64,000 nt of DNA from Hymenobacter caeli (GCF_013294115.1 NZ_JABSNP010000019.1:1-64000), one strand, 5' to 3'; positions 25,301 through 34,180 are shown, counted from the first letter of the stretch. Notes: generated by a model not told the origin, from the letters alone. Program-made: numbers and translations.

Positions 25301-25891
25301 ATGGAACAACTCACTCCGCTCACTGAAGCCGAACGGCGCCGCGCCGTAGCCTACGTCATCGCCCTCACGGCGAATACACCGATAGCCCCCCAGCGCTACG
25401 AGCGCCAGCTGCTGGCCCGCTACCAGCAGGGCGAGCTGACCGTTGACCAAGTATTGGAGTCACTGGACGCAAGCATCTACCAAGTGCTCTACCGCAGCCG
25501 GACCGCGGAGCCGTGGAGCGTGACTCAACTCCAAGCGTTGCTCAACAAGTCGCGGCACTACAACGCCGCGCACGGCATCACGGGGTTGCTCTTGTACAGC
25601 GACGGCTGCTTCGTGCAAGTACTGGAAGGGCCGGAGAATGCCGTCCGCACGCTGTACGCCAACATTCAGCAGGACCCCCGGCACACGCAGCTGCTGACCA
25701 TACGCGAAGGACTGGGCCCGCGCCGCTATTTTGCGGATTGGAGCATGGACTTTGGCTACGTGGAAAAGCAGGAGGTCGAGCAGGCCCTCGACCTCCTCTA
25801 CACGGAGTCAACCCAGGCATTGGTTAGCAAAGACCCGTACCTCTGCGCCTTGCTGCGGGCCTTTGCTGTCGAAGAAGAAGCAACCATCTGA
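25301..25891 (+). CDS. BLUF blue-light photoreceptor with a VbhA-like N-terminal module
   Basis: A 196-residue protein. Residues ~59-155 form a BLUF flavin domain: Tyr64 (LYRSR), Asn88 (SRHYNAAHGITG), Gln106 (FVQVLEG), Trp147 and Met149 (DWSMDF). The spacings from Tyr to Asn (24), Gln (42) and Trp (83) equal those of AppA Tyr21, Asn45, Gln63 and Trp104, so photochemistry should be intact. Residues ~8-57 are helical and end RYQQGELTVDQVLESLD, resembling the VbhA-type antitoxin fold that inhibits Fic AMP-transferases, but the inhibitory S/T-x3-E-G/N motif is not evident. There is no enzymatic output domain, so it likely signals through a partner protein. Confidence 0.85.
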   Translation: MEQLTPLTEAERRRAVAYVIALTANTPIAPQRYERQLLARYQQGELTVDQVLESLDASIYQVLYRSRTAEPWSVTQLQALLNKSRHYNAAHGITGLLLYSDGCFVQVLEGPENAVRTLYANIQQDPRHTQLLTIREGLGPRRYFADWSMDFGYVEKQEVEQALDLLYTESTQALVSKDPYLCALLRAFAVEEEATI

Positions 25892-25950
25892 GGCCCCCCC
25901 GGCGGGCCCCGTCGGCCGCGCGCGTGCCGAAATGCTGCGGCGCTGCCAGG

Positions 25951-26643
25951 CTAAGAAACCGGCGGTAGCGGGTACCCGCGGCTGCCGAAAATGGCGCTGC
26001 CCACCCGAATCAGGGTGCTGCCTTCGGCCAGGGCCAGGGCGTAGTCGCCGCTCATGCCCATCGAGATTTCGCGGAACTCGGCATCATCGGCGAAGTACCG
26101 GGCTTTTAGCGCCTCAAAGTAGCCGCGCAGCTGCGCAAATTCCTGGCGGACCTGGGCCGCGTCGTCGGTGTTGGTGGCGATGCCCATCACGCCGGTGAGG
26201 CGCACGTGTTGCATTGCCGCAAACTCGGGGGAAGCAAGCAATTCTTCGGCTTCGGCGGGGGAAAGGCCGGTTTTGGCTTCCTCGCGGGCGATGTGGAACT
26301 GCAGCAGGCCCTGGATGACGCGGCCGTGGCGGGCGGCCTGGCGGTCCAGCTCTTGCAGCAGGCGCAGGCTGTCGATGCTCTGCACCGTGTGCACGAACGG
26401 GGCGATGTACTTGACCTTGTTGGTTTGGAGGTGGCCGATGAGGTGCCACGCCACGTCGGGCGGCAGCTGGGGGGCTTTCTCGGCCATTTCCTGGGCCCGG
26501 TTTTCGCCAAAAAGCCGGCTGCCGGCGGCGTAGGCCTCTTGCAGCAGCGGCACGGGGTGGGTTTTCGTCACGGCCACCAGCCGGGCCCCGGTGCCGGCTA
26601 TTTTTTCTTCGAACGAATGGATGTTGTCGGCAATGCTGGGCAT
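25951..26643 (-). CDS. YggS/PLPBP-type pyridoxal-phosphate homeostasis protein
   Basis: A 230-residue single-domain PLP-binding protein of the alanine-racemase fold III. The PLP lysine is in VAVTKTHP (near residue 27); FGENRAQE, WHLIGHLQTNK, SMGMSGDY and RVGSAIFG are the other conserved family motifs. It buffers PLP and amino-acid/keto-acid balance and is not a racemase. The ATG at 26643 follows a perfect TACCTTTG element by only four bases, so the mRNA is probably leaderless. Confidence 0.95.
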   Translation of the reverse strand: MPSIADNIHSFEEKIAGTGARLVAVTKTHPVPLLQEAYAAGSRLFGENRAQEMAEKAPQLPPDVAWHLIGHLQTNKVKYIAPFVHTVQSIDSLRLLQELDRQAARHGRVIQGLLQFHIAREEAKTGLSPAEAEELLASPEFAAMQHVRLTGVMGIATNTDDAAQVRQEFAQLRGYFEALKARYFADDAEFREISMGMSGDYALALAEGSTLIRVGSAIFGSRGYPLPPVS

Positions 26644-26647
26644 GGGG

Positions 26648-26655
26648 CAAAGGTA
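26648..26655 (-). promoter_or_regulatory. TAnnTTTG -7 element four bases before the YggS start
   Basis: TACCTTTG on the minus strand, full match. With the usual distance to the start of transcription the mRNA would begin at the ATG. Confidence 0.55.
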
Positions 26656-26794
26656 GTATGGGGTAGGGGGGGCTGCCAGCGGGGTCAAATGTCAAGTATA
26701 ATGCTTCGACTGCGCGGACGCCAGATGAGCACGACGGCCTGACAATGGGCGTAACAGCCCAACGGCGGCGCCGCCATTAGTCATCTGACGACAG

Positions 26795-27823
26795 CTAATC
26801 TTCCAGCGGGTTGCTTAGGAACGTACTTTTCAGGGCCAGCCACAGCAGCCACAGCGCGATGCTGAGGCCGAGGTAGGGGCGGTAGAAATCCTTGGTGTTG
26901 CGGTAGCGCAGCTGGCGAATGTCGGACTTTTCGAGGCCGTCGATGCGGGCAAATACCTGGCGCAGGGCGGCGTTGTCGGTGGCCCGGAAAAACTGGCCGT
27001 CGGCGGCCAGGGCCAGCTCGCGCATGGTGGTTTCGTCGAGGCGCGTTTGCACGAAGCGCGGGCGGCCGGTCGAGTCCTGGCCGAAGGGCACGAAGCCGTC
27101 TTTGCCCAGCCCGATGGTGTAGAGGCGGATGCCGTAGGCGTGGGCCAGCTGGGCGGCCAGCAGCGGGTCGAGGGCCCCGCCGGTGTTCTCGCCGTCCGAG
27201 AGCAGGATGCACACCCGCGAGCGGGCCGTGGAGGCCCGCAGGCGGTTGATGGCCACCCCCAGGGCCGTGCCGATGGCCGTGCCGTCGTCGGCAATCAGGC
27301 CCAGCCGGAGGCTGGCCAGGCTCTCGCGCAGCAGGTCGTAGTCGGTGGTGAGGGGGGCCAGCGAGTAGGCCGCCCCGGCGAAGGCCACCAGGCCCAGGCG
27401 GTCGCCGGCGCGGCGGTTCACGAAGGCGGTGGCCAGGCGCTTGGCGGCTTCGAGGCGGTTGGGGCGCAGGTCCTGGATTTCCATCGAGCCCGACACGTCC
27501 ACGGCCAGCACGATGTCGATGCCGCGGCCGGTTTGCTCCACCCGCTCGTCGGTGCGCTGGGGGCGGGCGGCGGCCACCAGGGCCAGCACCAGGGCCAGGC
27601 CCAGCACCGCGTCGGGCACGAAGCGCAGCAGCGCCACCGCCCCGGTGCCGGGGGCCACCCCGGGGGCCAGCGTGACCGTGACCGGGGCCCGCCAGCGGTG
27701 GGCCAGGCCCCGGCGCAGCAAAAACAGCAGCGGCACCGCCCCGATGAGCAGCAGTACCGCCGGGTGCTGCCACTGGTAGCCGGCCAGCGTGGCATAGCGC
27801 AAAAAATCGGGGTAGCCGCTCAT
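26795..27823 (-). CDS. VWA-domain membrane protein, BatA-like
   Basis: A 342-residue membrane protein of the Bat (Bacteroides aerotolerance) type. Two transmembrane segments precede (PAVLLLIGAVPLLFLL, AVLGLALVLALVAA) and one follows (LGLSIALWLLWLAL) a von Willebrand A domain with the MIDAS motif DVSGS (109-113), Thr in DDGTAIG and Asp in LLSDGENTGG. Bat proteins work with MoxR ATPases and DUF58 proteins in envelope stress or folding; a DUF58 gene is 2.3 kb upstream on the same strand with two unrelated genes between. TACTTTTG at 27829-27836 is five bases before the ATG. Confidence 0.88.
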   Translation of the reverse strand: MSGYPDFLRYATLAGYQWQHPAVLLLIGAVPLLFLLRRGLAHRWRAPVTVTLAPGVAPGTGAVALLRFVPDAVLGLALVLALVAAARPQRTDERVEQTGRGIDIVLAVDVSGSMEIQDLRPNRLEAAKRLATAFVNRRAGDRLGLVAFAGAAYSLAPLTTDYDLLRESLASLRLGLIADDGTAIGTALGVAINRLRASTARSRVCILLSDGENTGGALDPLLAAQLAHAYGIRLYTIGLGKDGFVPFGQDSTGRPRFVQTRLDETTMRELALAADGQFFRATDNAALRQVFARIDGLEKSDIRQLRYRNTKDFYRPYLGLSIALWLLWLALKSTFLSNPLED

Positions 27824-27828
27824 CGGCG

Positions 27829-27836
27829 CAAAAGTA
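27829..27836 (-). promoter_or_regulatory. TAnnTTTG -7 element five bases before the BatA-like start
   Basis: TACTTTTG on the minus strand, full match, leaving room for no or almost no leader. Confidence 0.55.
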
Positions 27837-27867
27837 AGCGCCGGCCGTAGCGCCCGCCGCGCCGGCG

Positions 27868-28440
27868 CTACTGCGCCGGGCCCCCGAGTAGCTCGTCGGT
27901 GAAGTGGGCGCGGTGGGGCGGCTGGGCAAATTTCTCCGCGTTGTAGGCCGCCGACTGGCCCCGGGGAATGGAAAGCGACTGCCAGGCGTCGCCGCAAATC
28001 AGCTTGCCCAAAAACACCAGTTGCCCCACGTGGTAGGGGTAGTGCGCCAACTGCCGGTTGACGGCTTCCAGCACGGTGTGGCCCTGGTGACGGATGAAGA
28101 CGGCCTTGCCCAAATCGGCCTCCGTCAGCCCGTCCAGGGCCCCGAACAGGCAAGCCCAGCCTTCGTGCCAGCGGGCCAGCACCTGGGCCGGGTCGGCAAG
28201 GTCGGGGTCGAACTCGGCTTCCCGGTCGCGCCAGGGCTTCTCGCCGTCGGCGGTCAGGAAGTCCGTCCAGCGCGAAAGCATGTTGCCCCACAGGTGCTTT
28301 ACAATCAAGGCGATGCTGTTGCTGGCCGGGTGGGGCCGCCAGAACAGCTGGGCCGGCGGCACCTGGGCCAGGGTTTGGTCGCCGAGCAGCTGGTAGTACG
28401 CGAACTGCTTGCGGGCGCTGGGGAGAAAGTCGCTGGGCAT
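27868..28440 (-). CDS. DinB-like / DUF1572 family protein
   Basis: A 190-residue soluble four-helix-bundle protein. Features of the DUF1572/DinB superfamily are visible: FWRPHPASNSIALIVKHLWGNMLSRW (with the first metal His), and HYPYHVGQLVFLGK (second His pair). Members bind a divalent metal and include thiol transferases; for this subgroup no reaction is known. It ends 45 bases upstream of the BatA-like start and lies in the same orientation. Confidence 0.85.
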   Translation of the reverse strand: MPSDFLPSARKQFAYYQLLGDQTLAQVPPAQLFWRPHPASNSIALIVKHLWGNMLSRWTDFLTADGEKPWRDREAEFDPDLADPAQVLARWHEGWACLFGALDGLTEADLGKAVFIRHQGHTVLEAVNRQLAHYPYHVGQLVFLGKLICGDAWQSLSIPRGQSAAYNAEKFAQPPHRAHFTDELLGGPAQ

Positions 28441-28523
28441 GGGTTGGGAAGCGGCAGGCGGGGAACGAAACGGTGTTATCTCAACTCAAAACGCTTGGGT
28501 TTTAAGCTTTCAACTTTAATCTC

Positions 28524-29180
28524 TCAGCCCTGAACCGCCCCGTCATTTGCCAGCAGGGCCGCCAGTCGTGTCCGCCAGGAAGGGGGCAGGGAGGGCACGC
28601 GCAGCAGCTCCCGCACCTTGGCCAGGTCCGGGGTGGCCAGCACGCGGGCGTCGCCCATGTCCTGGATGGTGGCGGCAACATCCCCCGGCTCGATTAGCGT
28701 GATGGCGTCGCCGGCCTGCACCACGCCCGGCTGCACCACGCGGAAGTAGATGCCGCTGCGCCGCGCCTCCTCGAAGCGCCGCACCAGGCCCGCGTCGCGC
28801 AGGCGGATGCCCAGCTTGAAGCAGGGCTGGCGCGGCTGCACGGCCATCAGCACGGCGGTGCCCATTTGGTAGCGGGCCCCCACCCGGGCATCGGTTTCGA
28901 GCAGGCCCGTGGTGGTGAGGTTCTCGCCGAACGCGCCCGGCACCAGCAGCTCGGGCGGCACGTGCTGCCGCCAGAAGGCGTAGTGCTCCAGGGGGTAGGC
29001 GTACACGGCCTTGTCGGGGCCGCCGTGCACGCGCCGGTCGGCCTGCCCATCGCCGGCCAGGTGCTCGGCCAGCACCTGCACGGGCCCGGCCACGGGCTGC
29101 TTGAAGATGCTGGTGCGCACCGTTTGGCCCTGCCATTCGACCTCCTGCGGCAGGCCGACGTTGACGGATACAATCTGCAT
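28524..29180 (-). CDS. MOSC-domain protein (YiiM-like)
   Basis: A 218-residue protein with a MOSC domain: GGPDKAVYAYP (near residue 52), GAFGENLTT (near 82) and the catalytic Cys in QPRQPCFKLG (near 120) are in family order, followed by the helical YiiM C-terminal part. MOSC proteins bind molybdenum-cofactor-type ligands; YiiM reduces N-hydroxylated compounds with molybdenum cofactor bound. It is transcribed away from the window end together with the Bat-region genes. Confidence 0.88.
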   Translation of the reverse strand: MQIVSVNVGLPQEVEWQGQTVRTSIFKQPVAGPVQVLAEHLAGDGQADRRVHGGPDKAVYAYPLEHYAFWRQHVPPELLVPGAFGENLTTTGLLETDARVGARYQMGTAVLMAVQPRQPCFKLGIRLRDAGLVRRFEEARRSGIYFRVVQPGVVQAGDAITLIEPGDVAATIQDMGDARVLATPDLAKVRELLRVPSLPPSWRTRLAALLANDGAVQG

Positions 29181-29234
29181 GGGGCGGGGGGGGAGGATGG
29201 AAAATTAATTGTTGGCGGGATATGTCCCGGGGGC

Positions 29235-30161
29235 TTACGCCGCCCGCGCCCGCACGGCGTAGCGGTGCTCGGCAAACACGCGCAGGCGCTGGAAGGCCCG
29301 CTCGACGTCGGCCTCGTCGTCGTCGGCCAGGGCGTTGCCGTAAATGGCTTGGTCGGTAGTAGCCAAGCCGCGGCGCACGTCGTCGTCGTTAGCGAAGTAC
29401 GCCACGATTTCGCGGGTGGTGAAGGAATTGAGGGCGTTGTTCTCGAGGCCGGCGAGGTAGTTTTTCCACAGGGCCACGGCCCGCTCCACGTTGGCCGCCG
29501 AGCGCGAGAGGGTGAAGCGCTCGGCGTGGCGGGCAAACTGGGCCAGGAAGTAGCGGTGGTTTTTGCGGCGCTTGTAGGCCTCGTAGCGCCGCCGCAGGCC
29601 CCGCCGAAACAGCGCCGCCCCGCCCGCCAGGCCCAGCAGCGCGGCCCCCGTGCCCACCAGCCAGTAGGGGTAGTTGAAGAGCGGCGGCACGGGGGCCAGG
29701 GCCGTGGCGGCCCGCAGCACCGGCAGGGCCCCGCCGCCAAAAGCCGGGGCCGTGGCCAGCAGCCGCACCGCGGCCGGGGCCGGCCGCACGGCCAGGGTGT
29801 CGGCCCCGCGCAGCACGGCCACGGGCAGGGCCAGGGTTTGCACCGGGGCCAGCGCGAACGTGCGCAGGTGGTACACGGCCCGGTCGAGGCTCTGGCCCCG
29901 GCGGGTGACGGTGGGAAAATACGTGCGCCCCACGTACTCGAACGGGGCAAAGCGGGCCAGCGAATCGGGGAATACCACTTCCTCGGCGGGGTCGTGGCGG
30001 TAGCGCAGCTCGTAGTCGAGGGGCTGGCCCACGCGCGTGGTGGGCCGCAAAAACCGGCCTTCGGGGCGGCCCGCCGGCGGGGCCTGGGCCGCCGCCCCGG
30101 GCGGGCCGCCCAGTGCCGCGGCCAGCGCCAGGGCCCCCCACCGCGCCCGCCCGCTACCCAC
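29235..30161 (-). CDS. Bat-operon-type exported membrane protein (BatD/DUF4381-like), GTG start
   Basis: About 308 residues: an N-terminal signal (WGALALAAALGG..AAAQA), an extracytoplasmic beta-rich domain of ~130 residues beginning VGQPLDYELRYRH, one transmembrane helix (WLVGTGAALLGLAGGAALF) followed by a basic stretch RRRYEAYKRRKNHRY, and a helical cytoplasmic tail. This plan matches the variable Bat-cluster gene found next to DUF58 genes. The best start is GTG 30161, which overlaps the DUF58 stop by eight bases; ATG 30212 lies deeper inside that gene. The overlap indicates translational coupling. Confidence 0.7.
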   Translation of the reverse strand: MGSGRARWGALALAAALGGPPGAAAQAPPAGRPEGRFLRPTTRVGQPLDYELRYRHDPAEEVVFPDSLARFAPFEYVGRTYFPTVTRRGQSLDRAVYHLRTFALAPVQTLALPVAVLRGADTLAVRPAPAAVRLLATAPAFGGGALPVLRAATALAPVPPLFNYPYWLVGTGAALLGLAGGAALFRRGLRRRYEAYKRRKNHRYFLAQFARHAERFTLSRSAANVERAVALWKNYLAGLENNALNSFTTREIVAYFANDDDVRRGLATTDQAIYGNALADDDEADVERAFQRLRVFAEHRYAVRARAA

Positions 30162-31056
30162 GGTGCCCGGCGCGGTTGCGGTGGCGGACGAGCGCCACCA
30201 GGGGCGGCACAAAATCGTCCTCGGTGCTCAGGGCCAGGAAGCTGGCGCGGTGGCGGCGGCAGAGGGCGGCCAGCTGGGCCCCGTGCTGCTGGGCCCCGGC
30301 GGCGTAGCGGGCCCGGAAGCCGGGGGCCGAGGTGTTCACCCAGCGGGTGGCCCCGGTTTCGGCGTCGCGCAGGGGCACGATGCCCAGCGCCGGCAGCCGC
30401 TGCTCGCGCGGGGTGTGCAGCTGCACCACCACCAGGTCGTGGCGGCGGGCCAGCAGGGCGATTTCACGCTCGTAGCCCTGGTCCAGAAAATCGGAGACGA
30501 GCACCACCAGGCTGCGGTGGCGCAGCAGGCCCAGCGCCTGCCGCACGGCCGCGCCCACCGCCGTGCGGCGGCCCCGGGGCTCGAGGGCAAACAGGCGCTG
30601 CACCAGGGCGTAGGCCGCCCGCAGGCCCTTCACCGGCGGCAGGTACAGCTCCTTCTGGTCGGAAAACGCCAGCAGGCCCAGCGGCGTGTTTTGGCGGGCG
30701 GCCACCAGGGCCAGCAGCCCCGCGATGTCGCGGCCCACGTCGAGCTTGCGGCGGGCGGCGGGGCCGGCCGCCAGCGAGGCGCTCACGTCGAGCAGCACCA
30801 GGGTCTGCTGCTCCTTTTCTTCCTTGTAGGTCTTCACGAACGTGCCGTGGCCCTTGCTGCTCACGGCCCAGTCGATGGCCCGCACCTCGTCGCCGTACTG
30901 GTAGAGGCGCACGTCGTCGAACTCCAGCCCCGTGCCCTTGAGGATGGAGCGGGCGTTGCCCTGCACCTGGGCCTCGACGGCCTTGCGGATGCGGATTTCG
31001 AGGTGGCGCAGGCGGCGCACCAGCGCGGTGAGGGCCGGGGGGGCGGCGGCGTTCAT
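30154..31056 (-). CDS. DUF58 domain protein (Bat cluster)
   Basis: A 300-residue soluble protein with the DUF58 signature: GNARSILKGTGLEFDDVRLYQYGDEVRAIDW and a degenerate VWA-like fold (LLDVSASL, LLAFSDQKEL, VLVSDFLDQG). These proteins partner MoxR ATPases in Bat clusters; no MoxR gene is in the window. The next gene downstream starts inside its end. It is divergent from a DUF4296 gene with only 36 bases between the start codons. Confidence 0.92.
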   Translation of the reverse strand: MNAAAPPALTALVRRLRHLEIRIRKAVEAQVQGNARSILKGTGLEFDDVRLYQYGDEVRAIDWAVSSKGHGTFVKTYKEEKEQQTLVLLDVSASLAAGPAARRKLDVGRDIAGLLALVAARQNTPLGLLAFSDQKELYLPPVKGLRAAYALVQRLFALEPRGRRTAVGAAVRQALGLLRHRSLVVLVSDFLDQGYEREIALLARRHDLVVVQLHTPREQRLPALGIVPLRDAETGATRWVNTSAPGFRARYAAGAQQHGAQLAALCRRHRASFLALSTEDDFVPPLVALVRHRNRAGHRG

Positions 31057-31092
31057 GGCCGCAAGCTACGGCCCGGGCGTAACTTGGGCCCC

Positions 31093-31488
31093 GTGAACCG
31101 CTCCCGCCGCCGCTGGCCGCTGGCCCTGGCCCTGGCCCTGGTGCTGGCCCTGCCCGCCTGCCAGCGCCCCGAAGACCCCCTGCGCCCCGCCGACCTCGTG
31201 CCCCGCCCCCAGCTGGTGGCCGCCCTCGTCGAACTGCACCTGCTCGAAGCGCGGGTCGAAAACGCGGCCATGAAGCCCGACTCGGCCCGGGCCCTGTTCC
31301 TGGCCCAGCAGAAGAGCATCTTCTGGAGCAACCAGCTGACCGACTCGTCGTTCCAGCACAGCGTGCGCTACTACGGCACGCACGGCAAGGACCTCGACGA
31401 CATCTACGGGGCCGTCATCGATTCGCTCGAGCACCGCACCCACCGCCTCGACCCCAAGCGGCCCCCCACGCCGCCCCGGCCGTATTAG
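31093..31488 (+). CDS. DUF4296 lipoprotein, GTG start
   Basis: A 131-residue predicted lipoprotein: a basic n-region and LALALALVLALPAC place the lipid Cys near residue 23. The helical body (LVAALVELHLLEARV, then a C-terminal HGKDLDDIYGAVIDSLE) fits DUF4296, a Bacteroidota-only family of unknown function. No ATG is available; GTG 31093 gives a proper signal peptide. TAACTTGG, a near match to the -7 consensus, ends five bases before it, so the message is likely leaderless. Confidence 0.8.
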   Translation: MNRSRRRWPLALALALVLALPACQRPEDPLRPADLVPRPQLVAALVELHLLEARVENAAMKPDSARALFLAQQKSIFWSNQLTDSSFQHSVRYYGTHGKDLDDIYGAVIDSLEHRTHRLDPKRPPTPPRPY

Positions 31489-31600
31489 GTAACCAGCCAT
31501 TAGCTTTTAGCTGCCAGCTGTTGGCTTATTTTTTTGATTAACAGGTTTTTGGCGAGCAGCCTATGCGCGTTCACTTTTAGCTGACTATTTAGCCCCTGCC

Positions 31601-31945
31601 ATGCCTGCCCCCGAACTTAGCTGGGACGATTTCTTGCGCGTGGACGTGCGCGTGGGCACCGTGGTGGCGGCCCGCCCGCTGCCCGGGGCCCGCCGCCCGG
31701 CCTGCCAGCTGCGCATCGACTTCGGCCCCGAAATAGGCCTGAAAAACTCCAGCGCCCAAATCACCCACCACTACGCGCCCGCCGACCTGGTGGGCCGCCA
31801 GGTGCTGGCCGTGGTCAACTTTCCGCCCAAGCAAATCGGCCGGTTCCTGTCCGAAGTGCTCGTCACGGGCTTCGCCGACGCCGAGGGCCACATCGTGCTG
31901 GCCGCCGTGGCCGGCCCCGTGCCCAACGGCAGCCGCCTGGTGTAG
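31601..31945 (+). CDS. csaA: tRNA-binding chaperone-like protein CsaA
   Basis: A 114-residue single OB-fold protein of the tRNA-binding (EMAP/Trbp111) class. The typical start FLRVDVRVGTVVAARPLPGARRP, then LKNSSAQIT and the segment FPPKQIGRFLSEVLVTGF are those of CsaA, which binds tRNA and has been described as a secretion-related chaperone in Bacillus. The size matches (about 110). It stands alone behind a spacer containing TTAGCT/CAGCTG words. Confidence 0.93.
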   Translation: MPAPELSWDDFLRVDVRVGTVVAARPLPGARRPACQLRIDFGPEIGLKNSSAQITHHYAPADLVGRQVLAVVNFPPKQIGRFLSEVLVTGFADAEGHIVLAAVAGPVPNGSRLV

Positions 31946-32012
31946 AGTTTTGGCCACAGGTTAGCAGTTATGCGCTTGCCACAAAGTGAAACGTGAGTAT
32001 CGGCCGGCGGCG

Positions 32013-32118
32013 GTAGAGACGCGACACTTCGCGTCTCGGCGATGAACGTTCATCGTTGAACATTCAGCGTTGAACGGCAACCGGGCAGTGATTGAGACGC
32101 GAAGTGTCGCGTCTCTAC
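32013..32118. repeat. Inverted repeat, family B (AGAGACGCGACACTTCGC)
   Basis: Perfect 25-bp arms 32013-32037 and 32094-32118 enclose 56 bases containing further short words (GTTCATCGTTGAAC, CAGCGTTGAAC). It lies in the convergent spacer between csaA and the DUF922 gene. Only one copy is in the window. Confidence 0.8.
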
Positions 32119-32160
32119 CCCCCGTTTCCGCAAACTGCCTTGTGGCGGGCACCACCGATT

Positions 32161-32724
32161 TTACAAAGCAAAGGCCTTCAACTCCGCCAATTGCTGCTGG
32201 ATTTTCTGGTCCCACAGGGCCTGTTTGGCGGCGTTGAGGCCGTGGTTGGTGTCGAGGTCGTAGCGGTTTTCCTCGTCGTTCCACTGGTCGTACACGGCTT
32301 TGGTGAGGCGGTTGAAAGTGGGTTGCAGCTTCTCGCAGTCGAACTGGACGGCGCTGAGCTTTTGGCGCAGGCGGCGGGCGTACACCTCCGTCAGGTCGAA
32401 GTGCAACTGCTCGTGGCGGAGCAGGGCGGGGGTGGCCACTTTGGCGTCGCGCACCCACGACGTGCCGGGGTCGAAGGTGGGCGTGACGGTGGCCGAAAAC
32501 ACGTAGTCGCGGCACTGGGCCCCCGAAAGCAGGTCGGCCGAAGTGAGGGCGGCTTCCGGCTCGCCGTACTTGGCCTTGCCCTGAAAATCGGCCCAGGTGA
32601 GGGGCCGGCCGGCGGCCCAAGGAATGCCGGCGGGCTTGGCCGGGGCGGGCTTGGCCGGGGCTTGGGCGTGGGCGTCGGCCGCCGCGGCCATCAACAAAAT
32701 AACTCCTAAAAAAACGGTGCGCAT
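32161..32724 (-). CDS. DUF922 family putative exported Zn-protease
   Basis: A 187-residue exported protein (signal peptide ending AHAQ at residue 21, then an Ala/Lys/Pro linker). The conserved PLTWADFQG and the zinc-binding motif HEQLH (104-108) are hallmarks of DUF922, annotated as predicted secreted zinc-dependent proteases. The first Glu-His pair is intact, so activity is plausible. It is 64 bases downstream of the MATE gene on the same strand. Confidence 0.88.
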   Translation of the reverse strand: MRTVFLGVILLMAAAADAHAQAPAKPAPAKPAGIPWAAGRPLTWADFQGKAKYGEPEAALTSADLLSGAQCRDYVFSATVTPTFDPGTSWVRDAKVATPALLRHEQLHFDLTEVYARRLRQKLSAVQFDCEKLQPTFNRLTKAVYDQWNDEENRYDLDTNHGLNAAKQALWDQKIQQQLAELKAFAL

Positions 32725-32788
32725 AGCGGGGTAATTCCTGATTGGAAGGCCGCCAAAACAACAACCGGGCCCAAAAAGTGTCGCGCCG

Positions 32789-34180
32789 CTACGCCTCCAG
32801 CAGCGCCGGGGCGGGGGCGCGGCCGGCGGGCAGCGGGGCCCCGGGGCGGGTTTCGCGGCGGAAGCGCCGCAGCAGCACGGCGGCCACGATGCTCAGGCCC
32901 AGCAGCAGGGCCGCCCACACCCCCGGGGCCCCCAGGTGCAGCCGAAAGCCCAGGAAGTAGCCCAGCGGCAGGGCCACCGCCCAGTAGGCCAGCAGGGCCA
33001 CCAGCGAGGGCACCCGCACGTCCTCCAGCCCGCGCAGGGCCCCCAGGCCCACCACCTGCAAGCCGTCCGACACCTGAAAGGCGGCCGCGATGAGCAGCAG
33101 CGTGCTGGCCTGGGCCAGCACCGCCGGGTCGTGGTTGTAGAGCAGCGGCACCAGGTGGCGGCCCCCCACCAGCAGCAGCCCCATGCTGCCCATGAAGCCG
33201 AACGCCAGCCAGTAGGCCGCGAAGCCCGCCTGCCGGGCCCCGGCCGCGTCGCCGGCCCCGCGCAGGCGGCCCACCCGGATGGTGGCCGCCGCCGCGATGC
33301 CGCTGGCCGCCATGTACGTGACCGAGGCCACGTTGATGGCGATTTGGTGGGCGGCCTGCGGGGTGGTGCCCAGCCAGCCAATCATCAGGGCCGAGGCGGC
33401 AAACGCGCCCACCTCGAACATCATCTGCCCGCCGATGGGGGCCCCCAGGGCCAGCAGGCGGCGCAGGGCCGGCAGGTCGGGCCGCAGCCACGCGGCGGCG
33501 GCGGCGCGGTAGGGGCGCAGGCGCTCGGCCCGCAGCACGTAGCCGGCCATGAGGGCGGCCATCAGCCCCCGGGCGATGAGCGTGGCCCAGGCCGAGCCCA
33601 TCAGGCCCAGGGCCGGGGCCCCCCAGTGCCCGAAAATGAGGGCGTAGCAGAGCAGCGCGTTCACCGCGTTGGCCCCGATGGACAGCCACATGGCCTGCCG
33701 GGTGAGGCCCAGCCCCTCGGCAAACTCGCGGAAGCCCTGGAACACCATCAGCGGCAGCAGCGACCAGCCCACCACCCGCACCCAGGGCGTGGCCAGGGCC
33801 ACCACCGCCGGCACCTGGCCCAGGCGGGGCATGAGGCGCGGCACCAGCTCGGCCAGGCCGGCCAGGGCCAGCCCGGCCAGGGCGCAGAGCCACACGCCGC
33901 TCACCAGCAGGCGGCGCAGGGCGGGGGCGTCGCGGCGGCCGTCGGCGGCGGCCACCAGGGGCACGGCCCCCAGGCTCAGGCCGATGCCCAGCATCAGGAG
34001 CACGTTGGTGCTGTTCACGCCCACGCTGATGGCGGCCAGCGACGCGGTGCCCGCCCCGGGCAGGTTGCCCACCATGGCCGAGTCGCACACGCCCACCAGC
34101 ACGTGGCCGAGCTGCGAGAGCACGACGGGGTAGGCCAGGAGCAGGGTGGGGCGGAAGTGTTCTTTTAAGTTGCTGGGCAT
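32789..34180 (-). CDS. MATE family efflux transporter (NorM-like)
   Basis: A 463-residue inner-membrane transporter with about 12 hydrophobic segments in two similar halves. The start (LLLAYPVVLSQLGHVLVGVCDSAMVGNL) and the second half (LGAPIGGQMMFEVGAFAASALMIGWLG) show the MATE repeat. It would export cationic drugs or metabolites using a Na+ or H+ gradient. No local regulator is present. Its start lies behind a spacer with inverted GTTGTCAGT words. Confidence 0.93.
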   Translation of the reverse strand: MPSNLKEHFRPTLLLAYPVVLSQLGHVLVGVCDSAMVGNLPGAGTASLAAISVGVNSTNVLLMLGIGLSLGAVPLVAAADGRRDAPALRRLLVSGVWLCALAGLALAGLAELVPRLMPRLGQVPAVVALATPWVRVVGWSLLPLMVFQGFREFAEGLGLTRQAMWLSIGANAVNALLCYALIFGHWGAPALGLMGSAWATLIARGLMAALMAGYVLRAERLRPYRAAAAAWLRPDLPALRRLLALGAPIGGQMMFEVGAFAASALMIGWLGTTPQAAHQIAINVASVTYMAASGIAAAATIRVGRLRGAGDAAGARQAGFAAYWLAFGFMGSMGLLLVGGRHLVPLLYNHDPAVLAQASTLLLIAAAFQVSDGLQVVGLGALRGLEDVRVPSLVALLAYWAVALPLGYFLGFRLHLGAPGVWAALLLGLSIVAAVLLRRFRRETRPGAPLPAGRAPAPALLEA

